Position numbers and translations under genes: made by a program. Below, piece by piece: positions 1 through 9,600 of a stretch of 64,000 nt of DNA. Within the stretch, counting starts at the first letter, position 1. Each line of letters starts with the position of its first letter. This DNA is from Negativicoccus succinicivorans. Lineage in GTDB: Bacteria > Bacillota > Negativicutes > Veillonellales > Negativicoccaceae. The notes under the pieces were generated by a model, which saw nothing but the letters and a program-made list of their open reading frames with translations, ran no database searches and was not told the DNA's origin. The DNA lies in NCBI RefSeq assembly GCF_018372215.1, contig NZ_JAHAJN010000002.1, positions 62,001 to 126,000 of the forward strand. Direction: 5' to 3'.

Positions 1-147
1 CGGCAAAATATTCATCACATAATTGCCGAAATTGGCGATATGCGCTTCATACATGCCCAGCAGGCAAAACGGACATGCTTCCGCCGTGCGGCAACTCAGC
101 AGTAATATGAGCGCCGCAAGCATTGTAATTTTTTGTGCGCGTCGCAT
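1..147 (-). CDS. Small secreted or lipid-anchored cysteine protein, partial (cut by window edge)
   Basis: The first 49 codons of a minus-strand gene run off the window start. It begins with ATG at 147, and GGAG/AAGGAAAG lies 5-16 bases upstream. The protein starts MRRAQK, then a hydrophobic stretch of about 12 residues (LAALILLLS), then a CRTAEACPFC segment. This looks like a signal peptide, with either a lipobox-like Cys or cleavage after AEA. The CPFC dicysteine then begins the mature part. It lies 11 bases after the purL stop and is likely cotranscribed with purL. I do not recognise the family. The visible part does not show whether CPFC is a redox or a metal-binding motif. Confidence 0.6.
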   Translation of the reverse strand, partial: MRRAQKITMLAALILLLSCRTAEACPFCLLGMYEAHIANFGNYVMNILP

Positions 148-158
148 GGTATCTTTCC

Positions 159-3100
159 TTATCTCCCTGTGAAATAATCTACACCGGCCTGAAAAATTTT
201 CTGTTTTTTCTGTCCGATAATATTTTTCGCTACATACGGACCATAGCGTTCGCTGTGACCCATCTTGCCCAAAATTCGTCCGTTCGGACTGAGCAGGCCT
301 TCGATCGCCGCGACCGATCCGTTCGGGTTCGCCGGCATCGTTTCGTGGACGCTGCCCCATTCATCGCAATATTGCGTCGCGATCTGACCGTTCGCCGCCA
401 AAGCCTGTACGACGTCCGGCGCCGCGTATAAACGTCCTTCGCCGTGACTGAACGGAATGCGATGGAGTTCGCCCGGTTCAAAATACATGAGCCACGGGGA
501 TTTCGTCGAGACGATCTTCGTCATCGCGTAGTGCGAAATGTGACGCCCGATAGTATTGTAGGTGAGCGTCGGCGCGCTCGGCGCCAATTCGCGGATTTCT
601 CCGTACGGCAACAGGCCGAGTTTAATCAACGCCTGGAAACCGTTGCAGATGCCCAGAATCAACCCGTCGCGATGCGTCAAGAGATCGTTCACTGCGTCAG
701 TCAATGCCGGATGACGGAACAGCGCGGCGATAAATTTACCCGAACCGTCCGGTTCATCGCCGGCGGAAAATCCGCCCGGAAATGCCAAGATTTGTGTCGT
801 TTCCACCGCTTTGACAAGCGCTTCGACCGATTCATTCAGCGCCTGCGGCGTCAGGTTGCGCACGACGACGGTCGACACATTGGCGCCCGCATGTTCAAAC
901 GCGCGGGCCGTATCCACTTCGCAGTTCGTACCCGGCATCACCGGAATGACGACCTGCGGCGTGCCGATGGTAATCCGCGCGCGGCGCGTCGGATTGCCCG
1001 CCACCGGCGAAACGGGATACAGCGGTGCCGGTTGAAGCGTTTTCGTCGGGAATACTTTTTCCAGCGGCTCTTCCCAACGCGCTTGCAATGCATCGAGCGG
1101 TAACGTGACGCCGGCCAGAGAAATGCTGTCACCGGCGGTTGCGCCGATGATCGTAATATGCTCGTCAAGCGCCCATTGTTCCGCGACCTCTCTGTCCAAT
1201 TCGACCAGCCATGAACCCGGCCGCGCCGCGAACCATTCTGTCGGGGTGAGAGCATCACTCAGCCCTGCACCGATATGGTTACCGAAGGCCGCTTTCGCGC
1301 ACGCGGCGGCAAGACCGCCCGCATCAATCGCCTGCGCGCTTTTCAGCAGGCCTTTTTCCGCCGCCGCGAACAGCCGATCCGCATGATCGATAAAGACTTC
1401 AAAGTCCGGCATGGCGTATTCATCCAGCGGCGTTTCAAGTAAGACCAACGCGTGGCCGCGTCCCTTCCATTCGGGACTGACAATGTGCGTCGCATCCCCC
1501 GGAGCCACCGCGAACGAAATCAGCGTGGGCGGCACATGCAAATCAAGGAAACTGCCGCTCATCGAATCTTTGCCGCCGATCGCGCCGACTTCCAGTTCCG
1601 ACTGCGCGACAAACGCGCCCAAAAGCGCCGCGACCGGTTTACCCCAAGAGGCCGTGTCGCCTAATTTTTCAAAATATTCCTGCAAGGATAAATAGGCGCG
1701 TTTCCAGTTGCCGCCCAGCGCCGCGATTTTCGCCAGCGACTGCAACACGGCGAACAGACCGCCGTGGAACGGGCTCCACGACGCCAAGTACGGATCAAAC
1801 GCATGGGTCATGATGCTCACGGTCGACGTTTCCCCGTGACGCAGCGGAATTTTCGCGACCATGCCGTCGACCGGCGTGCACATGCGCGCGCCGCCGTACG
1901 GCATCAGCACCGTACCCGCGCCGATCGTCCCGTCAAATCGTTCGCCCAAACCGCGCTGCGAAGCGACATTCAAATCACCGAGCGTTTGCGCCCAAGCGGC
2001 ACGCACGTCCGTCACCGGTTGCGGGGTAAAATAATTTTCTTCCGCCGGCGCCTTGATGACCGCCGCACTGGCTCGACTGGCGCCGTTGGTATCGAGGAAC
2101 GAGCGCTCCAAATTGACGATGGTTTCACCGCGCCACTGCATCATCAGGCGGCGCTCTTTCGTGACGACCGCAATCGGCGTCGCTTCCAGATTTTCTTCGT
2201 CCGCATAGCGGCGGAACGTATCCGCATCGTCCGCGGCGACGACCACCGCCATGCGTTCCTGCGATTCGGACAGCGCCAATTCCGTGCCGTCCAATCCTTC
2301 ATATTTTTTCGGTACAGCATCCAGATTAATCGTCAAGCCATCAGCCAATTCGCCGACAGCGACCGCCACGCCGCCCGCACCGAAATCGTTACAGCGGCGA
2401 ATCAGGCGCGAGGCTTCCGGACGCCGGAATAAGCATTGTAATTTACGTTCCGTCGGCGCGTTACCTTTTTGCACTTCCGCGCCCGCGGTGGTTAATGAAC
2501 TTTCCGTATGTTCTTTGGACGAACCGGTCGCACCGCCAATGCCGTCACGACCGGTACGGCCGCCGACCAGCAATACGATATCGCCCGGTTCCGGCACGCG
2601 ACGAACGACCTGATCTGCCGGCACCGCGCCGACGACCGCGCCGACTTCCATGCGTTTGGCGACGTAGCCGGGGTGGTAGTATTCACGTACCTGACCGGTC
2701 GCGAGACCGATCTGGTTACCGTAGGAGCTGTAACCGGCCGCCGCCTGCGTCGTAATCGTGCGCTGCGGCAATTTGCCGGTAAGCGTTTCCGAAAACGGCG
2801 TGCGCGGATCGCCGCTGCCGGTCACCCGCATCGCCTGGTAAACGTACGCACGTCCGCTCAAGGGATCGCGAATACAGCCTCCCAAACAGGTAGCCGCACC
2901 GCCGAACGGTTCAATTTCCGTCGGATGGTTATGCGTTTCGTTTTTAAAGAGCAACAGCCATTCTTCCGTGCCCTTTTGGGTTTTGACCGGAATCTTGATC
3001 GTGCAGGCGTTGATTTCTTCCGACTCATCCAACTCCTGCAAAAGTCCCTGCGCCCGCAACGATTTCACCGCAATCGTCGCCAGATCCATCAGCGATTGCG

Positions 3101-3902
3101 GCCGCGGATTGTCACTGTACAAGCCGTTGTGCACTTCACTGTACCAGTCGTACGCTTCAACGATCGGCTCGGTAAAATGACCCGCCTCGATATCGACATG
3201 CGTCAGTTCCGTGCCGAAGGTCGTGTGACGACAATGATCGGACCAGTACGTATCCAAGACACGCAATTCGGTCAGCGTCGGATCGCGATCTACCTGATCG
3301 CGGAAATATTCCTGTACGACCGCCAGATCCGCTTCATCCATGGCCAAACCGTACTGCGTTAACATCGCTAAAAGTTCCGAACGCGTCGCGGAAATAAATC
3401 CGTCCAATACCGGTACCGGTTGCGGTTGATGCGCCGGCGCGATGAGTTCACGCGGCATCTCCCAAGCCGCTTCGCGCGCTTCGATCGGGTTGATCACGTA
3501 TTCTTTCAATTTAACGATGTCGACCGGTCGATCCATACCGGTGACGACATATACCGTCGCATACGCTACGCGCGCGTCGACGCTCGGATCCAGCAAACGC
3601 AGACATTGCTCCGCCGAATCGGCGCGCTGGTCATACTGACCGGGCAACAACTCGACGGCAAAGGCCGTTTCCTGCGGACCGATTTGCAAATGTTCCGTCC
3701 ATGTATCCACGGGAGGTTCCGCGAAAATCGTCGTCATCGCGCGAGCAAACAGTTCTTCACTGACACCATCCACGGTATACCGATGCCAAACCTGCACATC
3801 GGTTAACGACGTCAGGCCCAGCTGCTCCCGCCATTCCCGTAAAAGGCGTTGCGCCGTATCGGCCAGCGCCGTTTTTTTGGCGACAAAAACTCGTTGTAAC
3901 AT
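159..3902 (-). CDS. purL: Phosphoribosylformylglycinamidine synthase, single-chain (PurL)
   Basis: This is the fourth step of de novo purine synthesis: FGAR plus glutamine plus ATP gives FGAM. The protein is about 1247 residues long, the large one-chain type in which the synthetase and glutaminase parts are fused. The N-terminal part carries the LDTYWSDHCRHTTF segment and the FKNETHNHPTEIEPFGGAATCLGG ATP-binding region (abbreviated here to its core NETHNHPTEI). The C-terminal part is a class I glutamine amidotransferase, with VIPVMPGTNCE, FPGGFSAGDEPDGSG, the nucleophile Cys in GICNGFQAL, and FSHGEGRLY supplying the His and Glu. I chose ATG 3902, not the upstream in-frame ATG at 3917, because GGGAGG sits 5-6 bases before 3902. 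The gene stands alone with its own promoter; no other pur genes are in the window. Confidence 0.97.
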   Translation of the reverse strand: MLQRVFVAKKTALADTAQRLLREWREQLGLTSLTDVQVWHRYTVDGVSEELFARAMTTIFAEPPVDTWTEHLQIGPQETAFAVELLPGQYDQRADSAEQCLRLLDPSVDARVAYATVYVVTGMDRPVDIVKLKEYVINPIEAREAAWEMPRELIAPAHQPQPVPVLDGFISATRSELLAMLTQYGLAMDEADLAVVQEYFRDQVDRDPTLTELRVLDTYWSDHCRHTTFGTELTHVDIEAGHFTEPIVEAYDWYSEVHNGLYSDNPRPQSLMDLATIAVKSLRAQGLLQELDESEEINACTIKIPVKTQKGTEEWLLLFKNETHNHPTEIEPFGGAATCLGGCIRDPLSGRAYVYQAMRVTGSGDPRTPFSETLTGKLPQRTITTQAAAGYSSYGNQIGLATGQVREYYHPGYVAKRMEVGAVVGAVPADQVVRRVPEPGDIVLLVGGRTGRDGIGGATGSSKEHTESSLTTAGAEVQKGNAPTERKLQCLFRRPEASRLIRRCNDFGAGGVAVAVGELADGLTINLDAVPKKYEGLDGTELALSESQERMAVVVAADDADTFRRYADEENLEATPIAVVTKERRLMMQWRGETIVNLERSFLDTNGASRASAAVIKAPAEENYFTPQPVTDVRAAWAQTLGDLNVASQRGLGERFDGTIGAGTVLMPYGGARMCTPVDGMVAKIPLRHGETSTVSIMTHAFDPYLASWSPFHGGLFAVLQSLAKIAALGGNWKRAYLSLQEYFEKLGDTASWGKPVAALLGAFVAQSELEVGAIGGKDSMSGSFLDLHVPPTLISFAVAPGDATHIVSPEWKGRGHALVLLETPLDEYAMPDFEVFIDHADRLFAAAEKGLLKSAQAIDAGGLAAACAKAAFGNHIGAGLSDALTPTEWFAARPGSWLVELDREVAEQWALDEHITIIGATAGDSISLAGVTLPLDALQARWEEPLEKVFPTKTLQPAPLYPVSPVAGNPTRRARITIGTPQVVIPVMPGTNCEVDTARAFEHAGANVSTVVVRNLTPQALNESVEALVKAVETTQILAFPGGFSAGDEPDGSGKFIAALFRHPALTDAVNDLLTHRDGLILGICNGFQALIKLGLLPYGEIRELAPSAPTLTYNTIGRHISHYAMTKIVSTKSPWLMYFEPGELHRIPFSHGEGRLYAAPDVVQALAANGQIATQYCDEWGSVHETMPANPNGSVAAIEGLLSPNGRILGKMGHSERYGPYVAKNIIGQKKQKIFQAGVDYFTGR

Positions 3903-3966
3903 AGGTTCCTCCCTCATACTATGCAGCGCGCCAAGCGGCGCGAATGACCAGCAATTGATTGAGTTT

Positions 3967-3995
3967 ATTCTACCATTACAGGCCGGATTTTTCCA
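3967..3995 (-). promoter_or_regulatory. Probable purL promoter
   Basis: On the minus strand, TGGAAA (3990-3995) and TAGAAT (3967-3972) are separated by 17 bases. The leader of about 55 bases contains a GC-rich inverted repeat (GCGCGCC/GGCGCG, about 3925-3941) just before the Shine-Dalgarno. The promoter call rests only on hexamer similarity and spacing. Confidence 0.5.
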
Positions 3996-4053
3996 TATTT
4001 ATGGCGTACGAAAACATCTTTATTTAAAAAAGAATTCGCCGCGTATCGTATTT

Positions 4054-4085
4054 ATATTTGAACATAAATTCAATCGTTCGGATTT
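4054..4085. promoter_or_regulatory. Possible pair of PurR boxes upstream of purL
   Basis: The minus strand of 4073-4085 reads AAATCCGAACGAT. This matches 12 of 13 positions of the Bacillus PurBox AWWWCCGAACWWT. A weaker box in the opposite orientation (ATATTTGAACATA, 4054-4066) precedes it, giving the forward-then-reverse arrangement of known PurR sites. The spacing (6 bases) is shorter than the Bacillus arrangement as I recall it, and no purR gene is in the window. Regulation by PurR is therefore an inference. Confidence 0.35.
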
Positions 4086-4107
4086 TATCCGGCATTTTTT
4101 TACTAAA

Positions 4108-4141
4108 TGAAAAATAAAAGATGCGTATTCACGCATCTTTT
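4108..4141 (-). terminator. Rho-independent terminator of the small ABC operon
   Basis: An 11-bp stem, AAAAGATGCGT (4116-4126) with ACGCATCTTTT (4131-4141), has a 4-base loop. On the minus strand it is followed by ATTTTTCAT. The stop codon of the preceding gene (4129-4131) lies inside the hairpin. It separates that operon from purL. Confidence 0.85.
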
Positions 4142-4776
4142 ATCGTCTCGCTTACTTTTGCCGTTGCCGCCGCCTTGTTTTCGGTTCGCAGCGCGTGCAC
4201 GCGGACGCGACGAGTGCCGCGATACGCGGGCGTTTCTCCGGCCAGCCGTTCCCAATAGCCGCGCGGGCGTCGACGCCACAAGCGATGCCGCTGCCTGCGC
4301 AAGGGTCGATGCCACGCGCTGTACGCCGCCGCAAGCAGTCGACGCAAACGCAACGGCAAATAAACGGCGCCGAAACGTTCGTATTCCCACGCAAACTGCT
4401 CTTCAATCGGATCGACCTGGTAATGATGCCGATGACCGTACATCGCGCTTTCCAAACCGCGTGGCGAAAATTCCAGCGTCGCGCTTGTCCATGGGGAACG
4501 TCCCGGGTTCTCCGCGATCCATGCTTTCCAAAGTTCGCGCACCGCCGTGTCGGCCGCCGCCATTTGCAACCACAGGTCTTCTTCCGAGTCGCCCGTCCGC
4601 CAAACGGAATCCGTCCAGTAAACATACTCCGCGCGCGTTTTCGGGCGGTAATAAAAATAATGAAGCGGCTCGGTCGCCATGAGCGTTCGCCAAACGACGC
4701 GTCCCCACGGCTCTTTAATCAGCGCCGTTATCGTCTGCATTACGTCGGCATACGCCGCCTGCATTTGTTCGTTCAC
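4129..4776 (-). CDS. Uncharacterised Trp/Tyr-rich protein, last gene of ABC operon
   Basis: This is a 215-residue protein that I do not recognise. It starts with GTG at 4776 behind AGAAAGGAAGC and lies 13 bases after the stop of the ABC permease gene, so it belongs to that operon. It has no signal peptide and no clear membrane segment. The first 150 residues are rich in Trp, Tyr and acidic residues (for example EPLHYFYYRPKTRAEYVYW). The last 65 are strongly basic, with many Arg and a run RRLRRLLAA...RRQRHRLWRRR. The Arg-rich C-terminus could reflect a compositional change or a nucleic-acid or lipid-binding tail. The context suggests a role tied to whatever the transporter carries, but the sequence gives no function. 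The opposite strand has an overlapping open frame, but it lacks a ribosome site. Confidence 0.6.
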   Translation of the reverse strand: MNEQMQAAYADVMQTITALIKEPWGRVVWRTLMATEPLHYFYYRPKTRAEYVYWTDSVWRTGDSEEDLWLQMAAADTAVRELWKAWIAENPGRSPWTSATLEFSPRGLESAMYGHRHHYQVDPIEEQFAWEYERFGAVYLPLRLRRLLAAAYSAWHRPLRRQRHRLWRRRPRGYWERLAGETPAYRGTRRVRVHALRTENKAAATAKVSETIKDA

Positions 4777-4789
4777 GCTGCTTCCTTTC

Positions 4790-5587
4790 TCAGCGGTGCT
4801 CCCGCCATGGTGTCATATATCGTTGCCACTGCGCCAACAGCGCCTGGACCATTAATCCCGCTACACACAACACAAAGATGCACGCCAACAGCGGCGCGGT
4901 CAGCATCAAATCCCCGAAATGCAAAATCAGCGCGCCGATGCCCGTCTGTGCCGCGATCATTTCGGCCGCGACCACGAGCACGAGTGCCGTGCCGCAACCG
5001 AGTTGCAAGCCCGCGAACAATTCCGGCAGCACCACCGGCAGCGCGACGGTACGCACATACCGCCCGCGACTCACGGGATACATCGCAGCGACTTCACGGT
5101 AAAGGCGCGGCAAACGCACCAATCCCGCCATCGTATTGATAAAAACCGGGAAAAAGACACCGAGCGCAATCAATACGTATTTCGGTAATTCACCGATGCC
5201 GAGCCAGAGCACGAAAAGCGGCAAAATGGCAATTTTCGGCAAAGGATAAAAGAAATAAATGTACGGTTCGATCAAGCGTCGAAACGTCGGCGAAAGTTCG
5301 CCCGCGAGCGCCAACAACAACGCCGCAAGACCGCCCGCGACCACGCCGACCAGCCAACGTAACGCGCTGGCTGCCAGCGCCGGTCCCAACGTGCCTTTTT
5401 GCACCAACGCCGCCAACGCGGCGGCGATTTGCGACGGCGCGGGGAGATATACCGGTGAAATCCAACCTTGACGCACGCTCCACTCCCACAGACCGAGCAG
5501 CAGCAACACGCCCGCCAGCGCCCACCAGCGCGCGCAACTGCTTTCTTTGGGCGCCAAACGGTACCGTACTTCGCGTTCAGTCGTCAT
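4790..5587 (-). CDS. ABC transporter permease, nitrate/sulfonate/taurine type (SsuC/TauC-like)
   Basis: This is a 265-residue inner-membrane permease with about six hydrophobic segments. It has the cytoplasmic EAA loop that contacts the ATPase, seen here as EVAAMYPVSRGRYVRTVALP near residues 165-185. PLPKIAILPLFVLWLGIGE is typical of the SsuC/TauC/ThiX family. ATG 5587 follows AGGGAGGTCGCC, and the gene overlaps the end of the ATPase gene by 11 bases, so the two are translationally coupled. The family moves sulfonates, nitrate, thiamine precursors and similar small molecules. The substrate cannot be assigned because the operon has no periplasmic binding protein. Confidence 0.88.
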   Translation of the reverse strand: MTTEREVRYRLAPKESSCARWWALAGVLLLLGLWEWSVRQGWISPVYLPAPSQIAAALAALVQKGTLGPALAASALRWLVGVVAGGLAALLLALAGELSPTFRRLIEPYIYFFYPLPKIAILPLFVLWLGIGELPKYVLIALGVFFPVFINTMAGLVRLPRLYREVAAMYPVSRGRYVRTVALPVVLPELFAGLQLGCGTALVLVVAAEMIAAQTGIGALILHFGDLMLTAPLLACIFVLCVAGLMVQALLAQWQRYMTPWREHR

Positions 5588-6362
5588 GGCGACCTCCCTG
5601 CGTCAACGCCGCCGTGGCGCCGGCTTTAATTTCCTGCCAAATGGTTTCTTCCAGCGCCGCCAACTGCGTCCGCGCGCTGAGCTGATGCCGTTCCTTGCGC
5701 GGTATATCCACCGTCAAACATTCCACAATGCGGCCGGGGCGCGGCGAAAATACCCAAATCACATCGGCGAGCCGCACCGCCTCGGCGATGTTGTGCGTGA
5801 CATACAAGGTCGCCGGACGCAATTCTTCCCAATATTGTACCAGTTCATCTTCCAATAGCCGCCGCGTCTGCGCGTCGAGCGCGGAAAACGGTTCGTCCAT
5901 TAATAATAAATCCGGCTCGGTCACCAGGGCGCGCGCGATCCCGACGCGTTGCCGCATGCCGCCCGAAAGCGAACCCGGATACGCATCCGCGAATTCGCTC
6001 AATTGCATGCGCGCCAACTTTTGCGCTACCCGTTCGGCAATTTCCTGTCGGCTAAACTCGCGATCCTGCAAACTGAACGCTACATTGTCCGCGACGGTCA
6101 GCCAGGGAAACAAACCGCCCTGCTGAAACACCATCGCCGTCTGCGGCGGCGTCTCCGCGCCGCGCCAGTACAAACGCCCCGATGTCGGCGGCAACAATCC
6201 CGCCGCCAAGTATAAAAGCGTCGATTTTCCGCAACCGGAAGGGCCGATCAGTGCCACGAACTCTCCCGGCGCGACCGTTTTGGTAAGCGGCGCCAGCGCT
6301 TGGATCTGCACGCCGTTTTTCTCCGTATAGGTCTTCGTGACCGCGTCCAAACAAAATTCCAT
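5577..6362 (-). CDS. ABC transporter ATP-binding protein (SsuB/TauB-like)
   Basis: This is a 261-residue ATPase. Its motifs are Walker A GPSGCGKST, the Q-loop in VFQQGGLFPWLTV, the signature LSGGMRQRVGIARAL, Walker B LLLMDEPFSALD, and the switch His in YVTHNIAEAV. The D-loop and the EAVRLAD segment match importers of the nitrate/sulfonate class. The start was placed at ATG 6362, one base after the stop of the upstream HTH gene (GAATAATATG). The longer frame begins with unrelated, frame-shadow-like sequence. No strong Shine-Dalgarno is seen, so translation probably depends on coupling to the upstream gene. It pairs with the permease at 4790-5587. Confidence 0.9.
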   Translation of the reverse strand: MEFCLDAVTKTYTEKNGVQIQALAPLTKTVAPGEFVALIGPSGCGKSTLLYLAAGLLPPTSGRLYWRGAETPPQTAMVFQQGGLFPWLTVADNVAFSLQDREFSRQEIAERVAQKLARMQLSEFADAYPGSLSGGMRQRVGIARALVTEPDLLLMDEPFSALDAQTRRLLEDELVQYWEELRPATLYVTHNIAEAVRLADVIWVFSPRPGRIVECLTVDIPRKERHQLSARTQLAALEETIWQEIKAGATAALTQGGRHDD

Positions 6363-6363
6363 A

Positions 6364-6618
6364 TTATTCAAACAGGGCGGTCTGCTCGTAGCGCGGGCGC
6401 GCGTTTTTCTCCGCGCCGAACACCCGCTCCATGGCACTTTGCGTGATGAGTACCGTGCCTTCCGATTTACGGGTTTCCGTCGCCGTAAAAATCGGCTCCA
6501 CCAACGTTCCGTCCGGCCTGCGATAGCCGCCCGCGTAGTGGCGCAACGTGGATGCGGGCACGTCCCAACGCACCGCCGCCTCCATCAAAGTCATGACTTC
6601 CGTTAACGCATCCTGCAT
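6364..6618 (-). CDS. Small helix-turn-helix protein, first gene of ABC operon
   Basis: This 84-residue protein has a predicted HTH near residues 8-30 (TLMEAAVRWDVPASTLRHY). The segment TETRKSEGTVLITQSAMERVFG resembles small stand-alone Firmicutes HTH proteins, in which a start of excision-type or MerR-type fold is followed by a conserved ITxxAMERxxG tail. It has a strong ribosome site (AAAGGAGGGCGGAT before ATG 6618) and is the first gene of the operon HTH-ATPase-permease-unknown. It is probably the local regulator of the transporter (inference). Confidence 0.7.
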   Translation of the reverse strand: MQDALTEVMTLMEAAVRWDVPASTLRHYAGGYRRPDGTLVEPIFTATETRKSEGTVLITQSAMERVFGAEKNARPRYEQTALFE

Positions 6619-6644
6619 ATCCGCCCTCCTTTCCGTTCGGTTTC

Positions 6645-6653
6645 ATTATAGCA
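6645..6653 (-). promoter_or_regulatory. Extended -10 promoter for the HTH-ABC operon
   Basis: The minus strand reads TGCTATAAT, a consensus -10 with the TG extension, 27 bases before the HTH start codon and overlapping the 3' end of addA. No good -35 is visible. The same TGCTATAAT-like element recurs before several other genes in this window. Confidence 0.5.
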
Positions 6654-9600
6654 CGGCGCCGCCGTCGTCTTGCCACGTGATCGCCTCATGCAGAGCCAGT
6701 GAATAAATGATTTTTTTCACGACCGGCCGCCGCCAAATGCGCGCGGCCGCATGGGCGTATAAATCGAGTTGGCGATGGTAACGTTCGTAGAGCACATTGG
6801 CCGTATCCACGCGGTCGGTCTTATAATCCAAAATCGCAAGATCGCCGTTGGCCGTCGCGTACAGGCAGTCAATCACGCCCTGCAAAAATACTTCGTCATC
6901 GCCCGCCGGCACGCCGAGCGCCACCGCCGCGGGCAGCAACATTCCAAACGGACATTCGCGCAACACAAACGATGATTGGCGAATCTCCGCCGCCGTGTCG
7001 CAGGTTAACCACAAATCGAGATCACGACGATGGGCCAACTTCGCTTCGGCCGGCGTTATTTTTTGCGCCGCCAACAGTTGGTCGAGATACGTCTGCGCTG
7101 TCGTGGTACCGTCGCCCGCGCCGATCTCGGCCAAAATGCGATGCATGAGCGTGCCGTAACGCGCCCCGCCGTCCGGTCGCATATCCGGCGTAACAAATTG
7201 CGGCGGACGCACCCAAGCGTCATTCACCGGTTCAATTTCCGTCGCGGCGTCCGCCTCGGTCGGTACTAAACGCACCGCTTTTGTCGCCGCCTCGTCAGCC
7301 GTCTGCGCCGGTTGCACCGTCAATATCGGCAACGGATAATCCGCCGCCGGTCGTTCCGTTTTGGGCAACGGCGGTAAGGCCGCCGTGATTTCACCCAAGT
7401 GATGCGTTACTTCCGTCACGGTGACTTTCGCGGGGATCTGCGTGGCAAGCGGTTTGTCATATTGCCAGGAAAGGCGTTTCGCGATTTCCGTCGGCAGCGG
7501 CGTGCCCGTCAATGTGCCTTGCCGCACGTTTTCTAAACGCGGATCCGACACCGTTGCGACCGCTTCGTTCCATGTCGGCGTCACCGTCTGCACATCCCAG
7601 CGCGGTAACGCCCCGTTTTCCAAATGCGGCCACAACCAGTCCAGGTAGGAACGCGCGGCCTCCGGAGAAACATGCGCGCCGGTCGGTGACGGCCCCGCGT
7701 AAAGATACAGTTTATCCCGCGCGCGCGTCATGGCCACGTACAAAAGCCGTTGCTCTTCCGCCAGCGTTTCCCGCCGTAAAATTTCACGCAGCAAATGCCA
7801 GCGCACCGTCGGGTACGTCAGATGACGCGTTGCATCGTAACGAGACAACCCGATCCCGTAGCGACGATGCAATAAAAGACGCGCCTGCGTATCTTTCCGG
7901 TTAAACTCTTTGTCGATATTCGCCAAAAACACAACCGGAAATTCCAGCCCCTTGCTTTTGTGAATCGTCATAATGCGTACCGCGTCTTCGTTTTCGCCCA
8001 TGGTCGACGGTACCGACAAATCCTGCTTTTGCCGCTGCAGCTCTTCCAAATATTCCAAAAAGCGCGAGATCCCGCCACCGGCTCCGTCATCAAACTCGAC
8101 CGCGCGCGCGTACAACGCTTCCAGATTCGCGCGCCGCAACGATCCCGACGGCAAGCCGCCGACGTACGCATGATACCCGCTTTCTTCGTAGATGCGCCGC
8201 ACCAGCTGACCGATGCCGGCTTGCCGCGCCAACAACTGCCAACCGGAGAGCAAGGCGTAAAACGCTCCGACACGGCCGCGCTTTTCTTCATCGGCAAGGC
8301 GCGCAAGCCAAGCGGGCAAAACATCCCACAGCGCCGGCGCTTCCTCATTGCGCAACAACGCCATTTCCGCCAGATCGCGTTCATCGCAACCGACGAGCGG
8401 CGAGCGCAACACGGCCGCCGCCTCCAAATCGCGTCGGGAATTATCGAGCCAACGTAAAAGCGAAAGCATGGTCTGCACTTCGGTCGCCGCAAAATAACCG
8501 CCGGCCTGTTCCGCGTACACGGGAATACCCGCTGAGCGCAACACTTCGACAAAGACATCAATCCGAGACGCGACCGAACGCATCAAAACTACCGCGTCGC
8601 GCCAGCGGAACGGACGAAACGCGCCGTCATTTTCCTGCACGACGGCCGTCTCGTGCAAATGCAACAACTCATCCGCGATTGCCTGCGCCTGCGCTTCCAT
8701 CGCCGATACCGGTTCTTCCTCCGCATCATCGTCAGCGGGCGGAATATCCGCCGCGTCCGCCGTCGTTGCGTCATCGGAAGGCATGACAAAGCGCACGCTG
8801 ACCGAACCGCCGACCCAGTTTTCCGGCGCGTCCGTAATCGTCCGTCCGGGAATAAACGCCGCGTTTTCATCGTAAGAAAATTCGGCGGCGGGCGGTTGCA
8901 TAATCCGAGCGAATACTTCATTCACCGCGTCTAACACGGTGCGATCGCTGCGAAAGTTTTCCCGTAAATCAATGCGGCGCGAAGGCGCCTGCGCGTCTCG
9001 CGAAAAACGTTCGTACTGACCGAGAAAAATAGTCGGATCCGCCAGCCGAAAACGGTAAATACTTTGCTTGACGTCGCCCACCATGAACCGATTATCCGCG
9101 CGCGCGATCAGGCTTGCGATCAGTTCCTGCACGCCGTTCGTGTCCTGGTATTCGTCAACCATGATTTCATCGTACTCGCGGGCGAGTTCCCGCGCGATAT
9201 CCGACCGCATCGGCGCCTCCGGCGTGGATTCCGGCGCGAGCAACAGCGTGAGCGCGTAATGTTCCAAATCGCTGAAATCGATCAGGCGCTCCGATTTTTT
9301 CCACGCCGCGTACGCGGCCGCAAACGTTTCCGTCACCTTGACGAGTGCCGTGACGAGCGGCGCGGTCGCTTGCAAATCTTCCCGCCAGGTCGCGGGCGCG
9401 GCGGCTAAAATACCTTCCGTCCAGCCCTTCAACCATGCTTTCCCGGCGTCGCGAAGTTCTTTGGCCGCCGTCTTGGCTGCTTTCGCCGCCTCGTCCTTCA
9501 GCTTGCCGCCCGGCCAACGCATCGGCGCGTAGGTCTGCGCCGCGTCATAAATCGCGTCCCAGTCTTCCCCTTCACAAAGCGCCGTCGCGGTCGCGTAATC

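Noticed and set aside
2508..3362. Long plus-strand open frame (about 284 codons) antisense to purL
   Set aside because: It lies wholly inside purL, lacks a ribosome site, and has an Arg-rich translation typical of the antisense frame of GC-rich genes. Many others of this kind (for example inside addA, livK, brnQ and the RND pump) were left out for the same reason.
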